Positions 50,964 through 58,349 of a stretch of DNA of 64,000 nucleotides are shown piece after piece. The stretch comes from Streptomyces mayonensis (GTDB lineage Bacteria > Actinomycetota > Actinomycetes > Streptomycetales > Streptomycetaceae). The position numbers and the translations under genes were made by a program. Position 1 is the first letter of the stretch; each line of letters starts with the position of its first letter. The DNA lies in assembly GCF_018982965.1 (NCBI RefSeq), contig NZ_JACBYP010000013.1, positions 1 to 64,000 of the forward strand, in the 5' to 3' direction. Below the pieces are notes generated by a model that made no database searches, had not been told where the DNA came from, and worked only from the letters and a program-made list of their open reading frames with translations.

Positions 50964-51689
50964 ATGGAGCTCATCGTCCTGTGGGACATCGACCACACCC
51001 TCATCGAGAACGCGGGGGTGAGCAAGGAGATCTACGCTGCTGCTTTCTCGGCACTTGCGGGACGCGAGCCGACGGGGCCGGCACGGACCGAGGGGCGTAC
51101 GGACCGATTGATCATGCGCGACATGTTCGCTCGTGATGGGCTGCCCGTGCCCGACTGGCCCGGCATCGAGGCGGCCCTCGAACGGGCAGGGAGTGAGCGC
51201 CGGGACGCTCTGCGTTCGCGCGGATGGGCCTTGCCAGGAGCCCATGAAGCATTGAAGGCCGCCTCAGCACGGAGCGGCTGGGTCTCCTCTGTCCTGACCG
51301 GCAACATCGCGGCCAACGCCCGCGTGAAGCTCTCCGCGTTCGGCCTCGACTCCTTGCTGGACCTGCCGGTGGGCGCCTACGGAGCGGACGCCGATCTCCG
51401 TCCCGATCTGGTCGCGGTCGCCCGCGAGCGAGTGCGGCGGCTTCGTGGTGTCCGGGTCGACACGCCCATCGTCCTGGTCGGGGACACCCCTCGTGATGTG
51501 GAGGCTGCCCTGGCCACGGGGTGCGGGATCGTCGCCGTCGCCTCCGGTCTGCACGATCGCGCGGTACTCGCAGCGGCCGGCGCCGCCGAGGTCCTGCCGG
51601 ACCTGGCAGACGCCAAGCGCCTTCTAAGCGTCCTGGAGTCGGTCGCAGGTGACGGAAAACGTCCCAGGACGTCCTCGGGCCGTCCCTGA
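50964..51689 (+). CDS. HAD-like phosphatase
   Basis: A 241-residue haloacid-dehalogenase-fold enzyme. Motif I is LWDIDHTL (Asp about 7 and 9), motif II SVLTGN (Thr/Ser), and motif IV VGDTPRDVEAA. The cap is helical, as in phosphoglycolate-phosphatase-like members. ATG 50964 begins the first strand; a TACGCT -10-like hexamer seven bases upstream suggests a leaderless transcript. It is divergent from the HTH-DUF5919 gene. Substrate unknown. Confidence 0.88.
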   Translation: MELIVLWDIDHTLIENAGVSKEIYAAAFSALAGREPTGPARTEGRTDRLIMRDMFARDGLPVPDWPGIEAALERAGSERRDALRSRGWALPGAHEALKAASARSGWVSSVLTGNIAANARVKLSAFGLDSLLDLPVGAYGADADLRPDLVAVARERVRRLRGVRVDTPIVLVGDTPRDVEAALATGCGIVAVASGLHDRAVLAAAGAAEVLPDLADAKRLLSVLESVAGDGKRPRTSSGRP

Positions 51690-51761
51690 ACGCGGTGACG
51701 AGGTCCCCGGGCAGACAGCCACGATCGGGTTCCCGAAAGGCAGCCAGCCGAAGGAGCCCAA

Positions 51762-52664
51762 GTGATCAGGGAAGTCACCGGGATCAGGAAGATCCGGATG
51801 CTGTACCTGCAGCTGCTCTACCGCTGCAACTTCACGTGCCTGCACTGCTTCCACGGCAAGCGGCTTCAGTACGCGGACGCCTTCACCGTCGACGAAGCCA
51901 GTCGCCTCCTCACTCTGATGCGAGACGAGTACGGCACGGAGGAAGTCACCCTGCTCGGCGGGGAGCCCTTCGTTCATCGGGACCTCCCGCAGGTCGTCCG
52001 CCACGCCAAGGAGGAACTGGGCCAGCGCGTCGAGATCTGCACCAACGGGTACCGGATCGAGCGACGCCTGACAGAGATCGCGCCGCACCTGGACCTCCTC
52101 AGGGTGTCCCTGGAGGGCGTTGGATCGACCAACGACGGCATCCGCAGGCAGGGCAGCTACCAGAGCGCCCTCGACGCACTGAGCCTGGCACGGGACCTCG
52201 GAGTTCCGACCGGTGCGACCATGACCGTGACCTCACGGAACATCGGTGAGGTACTCCCCCTCGCCGGCATCCTGGCCCGACTCGGGGTCCAGCAACTCAA
52301 GCTCCACCACCTGCGGCCCGTCGGCAACGCCGCCAACCATCCCGAGCTGCTGGTCACCGGCCCGGGTGCCTACGGCCGGCTACGGGAACAGCTCGCGGCG
52401 GCCGACCTGCCCCTGGAGGTGATCGTCGACGAGGACCTCTCCGAGCACGGCGCCCCACAGCTCTGCGCCCCGACCGGCGGGCCCCGCGAGATCGACCGCA
52501 TCGAGGCCGACCCGCGTGGTGCCCTGACCATGTCCTGCAAGGCCGTGGGCAAGGACTCTCACGCCTTCTGGTACAAGAAGAGCGCTGGCCGCATCGTCCA
52601 CCAGCCCTCGGCCAGCGACGAGCTCACGCTCGCGGTGCCGGACGTGGTGTACGCCCGTGCCTGA
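51762..52664 (+). CDS. Radical SAM protein
   Basis: A 300-residue radical SAM enzyme. The cluster motif is CNFTCLHCFH with cysteines at about 21, 25 and 28, followed by LLGGEPFVH (SAM-binding GGE), ICTNGY and VSLEG. The C-terminus has only a few further cysteines (LCAPTG, SCKAVG), too few and spaced wrongly for a complete SPASM domain. GTG 51762 has AAGGAG five bases upstream. It heads a four-gene overlapping or near-contiguous unit with a kinase-like, a methyltransferase and a CYTH gene, suggesting chemistry on a nucleotide or phosphorylated small molecule. Product unknown. Confidence 0.85.
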   Translation: MIREVTGIRKIRMLYLQLLYRCNFTCLHCFHGKRLQYADAFTVDEASRLLTLMRDEYGTEEVTLLGGEPFVHRDLPQVVRHAKEELGQRVEICTNGYRIERRLTEIAPHLDLLRVSLEGVGSTNDGIRRQGSYQSALDALSLARDLGVPTGATMTVTSRNIGEVLPLAGILARLGVQQLKLHHLRPVGNAANHPELLVTGPGAYGRLREQLAAADLPLEVIVDEDLSEHGAPQLCAPTGGPREIDRIEADPRGALTMSCKAVGKDSHAFWYKKSAGRIVHQPSASDELTLAVPDVVYARA

Positions 52665-53298
52665 CCACCCGCGATTCGAGAGCCTTGAGGGCTTACGGGG
52701 CACCGGCAAGTCGACCATCGCCCCGATGCTCGCCGCCGCCCGACAAGCCGTCCTCGTCCCCACCGTGCCCGCCCTGTACCAGCCCCTCAGAGCGGCCGTG
52801 GACCAGCGCACCAACGTCGACGCGCGGATGTGCCTCTACCTCTCCGCGCTGTTCACCGCGACCGAGGAAATCCAGAGCCACCTCGACGCCGGCGTCCCCG
52901 TAGTCGTCGAGAGCTACTTCGCCCGGTGCCTCGCCACCCACCAGGCCATGGGGGCTCGGCTCGGCGTCACGCTGCCGCGCCGGCTCCCGACACCCGTCAC
53001 GTACTACCTCGTCTGCGGCGACGACGAACGCCGCCGTCGTCTGGCCGCTCGGGACAAGCCAGCGACGCAGTGGGACGCACTGGTCGAAACCGTCCCGGAC
53101 CAGGTGATCGACGCCTACGCCTCGTTCCCGATGCGTCGCGTCGACACCACGGGGCGCAGCCCCGAAGAGGTCCTCCGTGTGATCACAGAAACCGACAGGC
53201 AAGGAGCGAACTCCCATGCAGACCCAGAGCGTGTGGGAGCACACCCTCACTTTCTTCCCCCAGTTCCTCGGCACACTGCGCGAGCGTGTCGCCCCTGA
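52657..53298 (+). CDS. Thymidylate-kinase-like P-loop protein
   Basis: A 213-residue P-loop kinase resembling dTMP kinase or deoxynucleoside kinases. It has the phosphate loop EGLRGTGKSTIAP (about 10-22), VVVESYFARCLATHQ in the DR(Y/F) region, and LVCGDDERRRRLAARDK as the lid arginine segment. The start GTG 52657 overlaps the radical SAM stop. Its 3' end runs 83 bases into the methyltransferase gene in another frame, an unusually long overlap with a non-conserved tail. It probably phosphorylates a substrate or product of the radical SAM enzyme. Confidence 0.76.
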   Translation: MPDHPRFESLEGLRGTGKSTIAPMLAAARQAVLVPTVPALYQPLRAAVDQRTNVDARMCLYLSALFTATEEIQSHLDAGVPVVVESYFARCLATHQAMGARLGVTLPRRLPTPVTYYLVCGDDERRRRLAARDKPATQWDALVETVPDQVIDAYASFPMRRVDTTGRSPEEVLRVITETDRQGANSHADPERVGAHPHFLPPVPRHTARACRP

Positions 53299-53878
53299 CG
53301 CCACCGTCGCGGTCGTCGGCGCGAGCGACGGCAAGTTCGTCCTGCCGTTGGCCGCCGCCGGCTACCACGTGGTCGCCATCGAACGCGACGCGCTCGCCCT
53401 GCACGGAGGCGAGGTACGCCTTCCGGGTGACAGCGAGGCCCATGCGATGGGCCTGATCGACCGGCTGAAGCTCGAAGAACTCCACTCCCGTGTCCACGTG
53501 GTTGAGGACGACTTCCTCGAGGGCAAGCCCCTGGGCATGCAGTGTGAGGCGATCTGGACGAGCTGCTCGTGGCACTACAGTGCCAACCACCACCGCCCGC
53601 TCGCCGAGTTCGTCGACCGCATGCAACGCCTGGTCCGCCCGGGCGGTGTGTTCGGTGCGGAGTTCATGATGCCCGTCGAAAGACGCCACCACATGACCGA
53701 GCACTACACCTCTCCCGAGCGCCTGCTCCCTCACTTCATCGGTGACTGGGAAATCCTGCTCACCCTGCGCACGAACGAGTTCACGGAACGGGCCCACGTC
53801 GGCCAGCCGAACGACCACACCCACCGCATGGGCCTGCTCATGGCAGCCCGAACGTCCCCCTTCACCGACCACTTCTGA
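53216..53878 (+). CDS. Class I SAM-dependent methyltransferase
   Basis: A 220-residue Rossmann-fold methyltransferase. Motif I is VAVVGASDGKFVLPLAAAG (about 31-49), then VVAIERD at the end of strand 2, a later acidic position in VEDDFLEG, and the post-motif LVRPGGVFGAEFM. Motif I deviates from the usual E/DxGxGxG (GASDG). ATG 53216 has AAGGAG upstream and lies within the kinase gene. Twelve bases separate it from the CYTH gene. Target unknown. Confidence 0.78.
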   Translation: MQTQSVWEHTLTFFPQFLGTLRERVAPDATVAVVGASDGKFVLPLAAAGYHVVAIERDALALHGGEVRLPGDSEAHAMGLIDRLKLEELHSRVHVVEDDFLEGKPLGMQCEAIWTSCSWHYSANHHRPLAEFVDRMQRLVRPGGVFGAEFMMPVERRHHMTEHYTSPERLLPHFIGDWEILLTLRTNEFTERAHVGQPNDHTHRMGLLMAARTSPFTDHF

Positions 53879-53889
53879 GAGAAGGACAC

Positions 53890-54477
53890 ATGAAGCACGA
53901 GTACGAGGCGAAGTTCCTGGCCGTCGACGCCACCGGCCTCCAGGCCAAGCTGACCGCCCTCGGAGCCGTCCAGGCGTTCCCCCGCACCCTCCTCACCCGC
54001 AAGATCTTCGAGAACGACTCCCTCGACGGAGGGGCCTGGATCCGCCTTCGGGACGAAGGCACCCGGTCGACCCTCACGCTCAAGCAGGTCACCGACGCCA
54101 CGACGATCGACGGCACCAAGGAGATCGAGACGGAGGTGTCCGACCTGCACGCCATGGCCGACATCCTGCGGCGGGTCGGCCTCACCGAGGTGCGCTACCA
54201 GGAGAACTACCGCGAGGAGTGGCGTCTGGGCGGGGTCGCCTTCGACTTCGACACCTGGCCCGACCTCCCCACCTTCCTAGAGATCGAGGGGCCCGACGAG
54301 GCATCGGTCCGGCAGGCCGCCGCGCTGCTGGACCTCGACTACTCCGAAGCCCGATTCGGCAGCGTCGACGAGATCTACAAGAGCGAGGTCGGCCGCGACA
54401 TCCTCGCCGAGCCCACCCTCCTGTTCTCCGACGCCGAGAAGCAGGAGGACGCTTCCTCGGCGGTCCGAAGCAAGTGA
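53890..54477 (+). CDS. CYTH-domain phosphohydrolase / class IV cyclase-like
   Basis: A 195-residue CYTH tunnel-fold protein. It has the N-terminal ExExK signature in HEYEAKFL, then WIRLRDEG, STLTLKQV, EIETEVSD, EEWRLGG and FLEIEGPDE, the ordered acidic and basic strands that bind triphosphates and metals. CYTH enzymes include thiamine triphosphatase, inorganic triphosphatase and class IV adenylate cyclase. ATG 53890 has GAGAAGGA upstream. It closes the radical SAM unit, which suggests that the pathway handles a polyphosphate group. Confidence 0.86.
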   Translation: MKHEYEAKFLAVDATGLQAKLTALGAVQAFPRTLLTRKIFENDSLDGGAWIRLRDEGTRSTLTLKQVTDATTIDGTKEIETEVSDLHAMADILRRVGLTEVRYQENYREEWRLGGVAFDFDTWPDLPTFLEIEGPDEASVRQAAALLDLDYSEARFGSVDEIYKSEVGRDILAEPTLLFSDAEKQEDASSAVRSK

Positions 54478-54496
54478 CCAGGGAAGCGGACAAGCC

Positions 54497-54868
54497 ATGC
54501 TCACGGAAGCCGCATTACGGCACAGGGTGATCCCCGGGATAGCCGAGTTCGCACGCGGTGGTCTGCCTGCTCCCGCGGCCACGGACGACGGCAACGAGTG
54601 GGTCGACGGGCCCTGCTGGCTCTACTGCGGACAGCGGTGGACTCGAGTCCTGTGGATCGGCCCCGCCCGTGTCGCGGGCGCCCAGGCACCGATGTACGCG
54701 TGCGGACCCTGCATCCGAGCGCTTCAGGAGAGGGTCTGGCAGTCTCTCCTCAGCCGGGACGAACCTACTCGCCCTGCGCGGCCGAGTGATGCCCCCGCAG
54801 CCGGACCACCCGCCGCCCGGCGCGTCGGCAGGCACCGGAGCCAGCGCAGATTCCTCCGCCGCGGTTAA
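54497..54868 (+). CDS. Small hypothetical protein with cysteine pairs
   Basis: A 123-residue protein. The central part (DGPCWLYCGQRWTRVLWIGPARVAG...YACGPCIRALQERVWQ) has CxxxC- and CxxC-like pairs that could bind zinc; the tail is Arg/Pro-rich. This type is common near mobile elements in Streptomyces, and no function is known. ATG 54497 with GGGAAGCGGA upstream, 19 bases after the CYTH gene, so probably the last gene of that unit. Confidence 0.6.
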   Translation: MLTEAALRHRVIPGIAEFARGGLPAPAATDDGNEWVDGPCWLYCGQRWTRVLWIGPARVAGAQAPMYACGPCIRALQERVWQSLLSRDEPTRPARPSDAPAAGPPAARRVGRHRSQRRFLRRG

Positions 54869-54871
54869 GCC

Positions 54872-54933
54872 CCCGCCCTGGTCATGGAAGTGCCTACCGT
54901 CCCCCGCGGCATGAGCCCCGTGACCAGGGCGGG
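54872..54933. terminator. Long-loop inverted repeat, possible terminator
   Basis: Perfect 13-bp arms (CCCGCCCTGGTCA at 54872-54884 and its complement at 54921-54933) with a 36-base loop, directly after the stop of the gene ending at 54868. Terminator or attenuator-like structure. Confidence 0.45.
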
Positions 54934-55013
54934 TCTCTGGGTATGCCTGCCACTGCTGAAGCGGGTTGCCGTGAGATGCCACGGCCCTTGGCAAGCTTCT
55001 GGGGATGGAACCG

Positions 55014-56072
55014 TCAACTGTTGCGGCGTGTCCACTGCGTGGCCCGAACTGTTCCCTCCTGGATGTCCTGCCTGGGCAGTTGGAGGTCGAAAGCGTCCTC
55101 CAAGGCGTGAAAGTACAGCTCGAACTCGCTGGTGAGTTCGGGGTGGTCCAGTTCGGCGCGGCGTATGGCCTGGTTGAGAAAGTCGAGCTGACCGCCTCGG
55201 AAGTAGGGGGTGCAGCCTCGGTCGTACCAGATCAGCTCCAGGACGCCCCAGTCGTCGTCGATACGGTGGCCGTCGCGTATGTAGTCGAAGGTGTAGATGG
55301 CCTTCGCGGAGGTGGCGTTCAGGTGTACCGCCTCGGTGACACCGAGTCGGGCGAGGGCCTCAAGGTCGGGCCCGTAGCCGGGTGTCTCGTGGTACATCAT
55401 GAACGCCCAGTCGCCGGCCTGCCCGTAGCAGCAGGTTTCCCAGACGATGTCCCAGTAGTCGAAGGTCCCGCCGTCCATGCTACGTAGATCCGCAAGGCGG
55501 GTCCCGGCGGCGATCTGTGCGGGGTCGGCGCCGTGGAGCAGGGCGATCTGTTCGGCGCTGGTGTTCTCGCCGCGGAAGAAGGCAAGGTGGGTATAGGGGT
55601 CCTGCTCGCGCCAGCTGCCTGCGATCCAGGCGAGGCGCTCCAGTGGATCGCGTCCGCATGTGGCGGAGGGCTGCGAACCGTCCATGCCGCCGTTGCGGAA
55701 TCGGCTGCCCCAGGCGGGGTTGATTCGGTCCAGCAGCTCGGCCTGCCCGGAGACGAGATTGGCCACTGGGCCGCGGCCCGGGGACCGTGCTGCGATGTGC
55801 TCGGCGAGCTTGCGGATCGCGTCCTCGGCGGCGAAGTACAGCACCTGATCCAGATCCTGAGTGGCGAAGACCTCCCGGTAGGGGCCGATGTGGCCGCGCA
55901 CCGTGCCGTCGTCGTCCAGGACCAGGAAGAGACGACCGTGCGACTCACCCATGTGCTGCTCGTACTGGTCGGGTGAGGTGCCGATGGGCGGGAGCATCGC
56001 GTCGTCGAGCACGTCAGAGTCCGCGGACACGTGGTGCCAGGCCCGCTTGAGTGTGTACGCCGAAAGCTGCAT
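55014..56072 (-). CDS. Hypothetical protein
   Basis: A protein of about 352 residues without signal peptide or membrane helix. It is rich in Trp, Asp and Tyr (YWDIVWETCCYGQAGDWAFMMYHETPGYGPD), and the segment around WAF-x4-H reminds me of the DUF6461 type, with low certainty. It contains an odd CC pair and a repeated ISAxxTxxxR-like helical surface near the start (QLSAYTLKRAWHHV). ATG 56072 begins the likely protein; the frame is open to 56138. It is transcribed against the neighbouring cargo, so is likely an independent acquisition. Confidence 0.55.
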   Translation of the reverse strand: MQLSAYTLKRAWHHVSADSDVLDDAMLPPIGTSPDQYEQHMGESHGRLFLVLDDDGTVRGHIGPYREVFATQDLDQVLYFAAEDAIRKLAEHIAARSPGRGPVANLVSGQAELLDRINPAWGSRFRNGGMDGSQPSATCGRDPLERLAWIAGSWREQDPYTHLAFFRGENTSAEQIALLHGADPAQIAAGTRLADLRSMDGGTFDYWDIVWETCCYGQAGDWAFMMYHETPGYGPDLEALARLGVTEAVHLNATSAKAIYTFDYIRDGHRIDDDWGVLELIWYDRGCTPYFRGGQLDFLNQAIRRAELDHPELTSEFELYFHALEDAFDLQLPRQDIQEGTVRATQWTRRNS

Positions 56073-56327
56073 GGGCGTCAGTATGCGACCGGACACTGAC
56101 ATGGCTGGTTGATGTGCGACGACTCGGCTGGATGGCAAAGAGCAGCGCCGCCTGGGGTCGGTGTCGAACGCGCCGCGGTTGGATGTCAGGGCGACCGGCT
56201 TCGGTTGTCCAAGGACAGTTCGCCGGGGGCAGACAACAAAGATCGGCCAATGACTGGCCAGTCCGGCACGGGCATGTCAACGTGGACGACCTGTTTGTAA
56301 AGCACCAGGTCAAAGAGGTGATTCCCG

Positions 56328-56681
56328 GTGACTGAGCCGTCCACCAGGCTCGGCTTTTCCAGCACCGTCGAAGCCCTGCGGCTGCGTGATTGGCTGCTCG
56401 GGCCGGGCCAGGCCACGCTCGTGACGGATCAGTTCTCCGCCGACGACTTCCACGTTGTGGTGGACGACCGCGCGGATGTACACGTCAATTCGAGGGATGG
56501 TCGCTTCTACCTGGGTTGGTTCCCCCTCGGGCGCCCTGGCACCGAGGGCGAGGGATGGAAGATCGCCGTCACTGGTACGGCCACGGTGCGTGGCTACCAG
56601 ATGTCCTTCGATACCGAGACGCCGGCCGATGTCGTTGCCGCCGCAGTAGCTCGCGTGCTGGAAACCTCCCGGCAGTTGTGA
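56328..56681 (+). CDS. Short DUF317 protein
   Basis: A 117-residue protein. The region DVHVNSRDGRFYLGWFP...WKIAVTG...YQMSFDTETPADVVAAAVARVLE matches the DUF317 half-domain found in Streptomyces plasmids and integrative elements. GTG 56328 is preceded by GAGGTGATTCCCG. It precedes a second DUF317 gene in the same direction, as is typical of conjugative backbones. Function unknown; DUF317 proteins are thought to be accessory to transfer. Confidence 0.7.
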   Translation: MTEPSTRLGFSSTVEALRLRDWLLGPGQATLVTDQFSADDFHVVVDDRADVHVNSRDGRFYLGWFPLGRPGTEGEGWKIAVTGTATVRGYQMSFDTETPADVVAAAVARVLETSRQL

Positions 56682-56839
56682 CATCCCGAAACTCGGGTCG
56701 GAGTCTCTCGGAGGACCTGTGTCCTGCCTGGTGAAGGCGAGGCACGGGCACGCGGCCTGGCCACCTGCCCCAGATACTGCCGCACGGCTGGCGCGGTCCC
56801 CGTTCGCGTGCCGCTGGCGGCATCAACACTCCCAAGTCT

Positions 56840-57661
56840 TTGGAGGCGTACCTGCATTCCGACGTCCCGTTCGACCCGTCTGTCCAAGGCGGAGCCCCTT
56901 CCTCGTACTGGGTCGGCCCCCGGCACCTGGCCGGTGACGACGGCCGCTTGTACGACGTCGTCGCCGACACACTCGCCGGCCTCGGCTGGACGAGCCTGGT
57001 GATCGTCCGCGGACGGCAGGAGCCGGACGAGGCGCCGGAGGACCGTCAGGTCCTGCGAAGCACCGTCTTGCACATCAGTCCCGACTCCCTGCGGTGGGCG
57101 CAGTGGGTCTTGCCGGACGAGCCGTTCCACCTGGGTGACCTGCCGATCGCCTGGCAGGTGTCCGCACGTACGGACCTGCGCAGCCCGCTCGCCCAGTGGT
57201 CGGCCTACTTCACTCCGGAGGTCCCCGGAGAGGCCCTCGGCGCGTTCCTCACCGCGCTCGACGCCCGTGAACAGCCCACCCTGTCGCTCGGTGGCCCGGA
57301 ACTGGTCACCGCAGCGGTTGGAGCGCACGGTTGGATGCGTGACGTCGATCAGTTCGGTCAGGGCATGGTGGATCCGACCTTCGCCTCCCACGTCCGCCTC
57401 GGTGAGGTGCCGCCCCTCATCCAGGACGGTGACCCGCTGGTGCTGGTGACTGCGGTTGGCGATGCGGTCCCGGTGGGGTGGCAGGCGTGGGCCGAGCCGG
57501 TGTTCGGTGCGGGCTACCTGTGGGCAACTTCGTTCGGTGCAGGCGTACCGCACGACCTCGTCGCCGCGTTCGCCGATTCCCTCAGTTCCAGCGCACCGGT
57601 CCTGCGCCGGGTACTGCCCGAGAGTACTCGCGACCGGCTCCTGCGAGCTCCAGCGGTCTGA
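56840..57661 (+). CDS. DUF317 protein
   Basis: A 273-residue DUF317-type protein with two half-domain-like segments: SPLAQWSAYFTPEVPGEALGAFLTAL (about 115-140) and VFGAGYLWATSFGAGVPHDLVAAFADSLS (about 222-250), with W and F at family positions. The start TTG 56840 is the first in-frame start of the conserved part. A strong terminator follows. Together with the preceding short DUF317 gene it marks the beginning of the element's plasmid-like backbone. Confidence 0.72.
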   Translation: MEAYLHSDVPFDPSVQGGAPSSYWVGPRHLAGDDGRLYDVVADTLAGLGWTSLVIVRGRQEPDEAPEDRQVLRSTVLHISPDSLRWAQWVLPDEPFHLGDLPIAWQVSARTDLRSPLAQWSAYFTPEVPGEALGAFLTALDAREQPTLSLGGPELVTAAVGAHGWMRDVDQFGQGMVDPTFASHVRLGEVPPLIQDGDPLVLVTAVGDAVPVGWQAWAEPVFGAGYLWATSFGAGVPHDLVAAFADSLSSSAPVLRRVLPESTRDRLLRAPAV

Positions 57662-57670
57662 GGTCAACCG

Positions 57671-57717
57671 ACGCGTCGAAGCCGGGCACTCCCGATGGAG
57701 GCCCGGCTTCGACGCGT
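57671..57717 (+). terminator. Strong hairpin terminator after the DUF317 gene
   Basis: A perfect 17-bp stem (ACGCGTCGAAGCCGGGC and its complement) with a 13-base loop begins ten bases after the stop codon. Confidence 0.88.
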
Positions 57718-57864
57718 GGTCTGCTCGGGCAGGGCGGAGCCCGCGCGTCACGGGCTCGCGGAGGTCGGCTGCCGGGAAGTCGTACGCATCTGTGTCAGAC
57801 ACCAGGGCCGTCGTGCCGGCCGGCTCTCACCACGTCGGTCACACGTCGGTCTGGGGCCTTCAGG

Positions 57865-58245
57865 TCAGAAGGTGTAAGGGGCGAACCGCCGGACGGGTTT
57901 GACGATGCGGGCGAGGTGGCGATTGAGCTCGGCTCGTTCGTCATCGTTCATCAGATCGACGGCGTTGCCGAGGGTCTTCACTGAAAGCCGCTCCATGAAC
58001 GGGGCGAGGAAGCGCTCCAGATCTGCAGGTGCATCCATCACCGTGCGCACGTACGCCTGGTATCGCACGGACTGTGACCGCATCTCTTCCAACTCGACAG
58101 GATCGGCGTTTTCGGCGCGCTCCCGCTCCTCCTCGCTGAACGGGCGACCGTCGAGGTGATACCACCTCTTGGTCTCGCGCAGACGCTTGTAGTCCGCGTC
58201 GCAGAGCAGGACGACGACTTCCGGTCGGGCTTGGGTCGTAGGCAT
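57865..58245 (-). CDS. Small helical hypothetical protein
   Basis: A 126-residue, charged, mainly helical protein (VVVLLCDADYKRLRETKRWYHLDGRPFSEEERERAENADPVELEEM...MNDDERAELNRHLARIVK). No known motif. ATG 58245 has GAGGAG upstream, better than the longer frame to 58314. It lies just downstream of the relaxase gene in the same direction, so may be part of the mobilization operon. Confidence 0.55.
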   Translation of the reverse strand: MPTTQARPEVVVLLCDADYKRLRETKRWYHLDGRPFSEEERERAENADPVELEEMRSQSVRYQAYVRTVMDAPADLERFLAPFMERLSVKTLGNAVDLMNDDERAELNRHLARIVKPVRRFAPYTF

Positions 58246-58349
58246 ACGAGTGCTCCTCACAGGAGTGGGGTGGGTGGAAACATCAATGGTCCGGAGAAGC
58301 GCCGGTTTGCCCAACCGGCGATCACCGGCTATGTTGCGCTGCTTTCCGG

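Noticed and set aside
51762..52664. Prokaryotic viperin
   Set aside because: The CxxxCxxCFH and GGEPF motifs look similar, but the C-terminal half resembles MoaA-like radical SAM proteins; not enough to assign.
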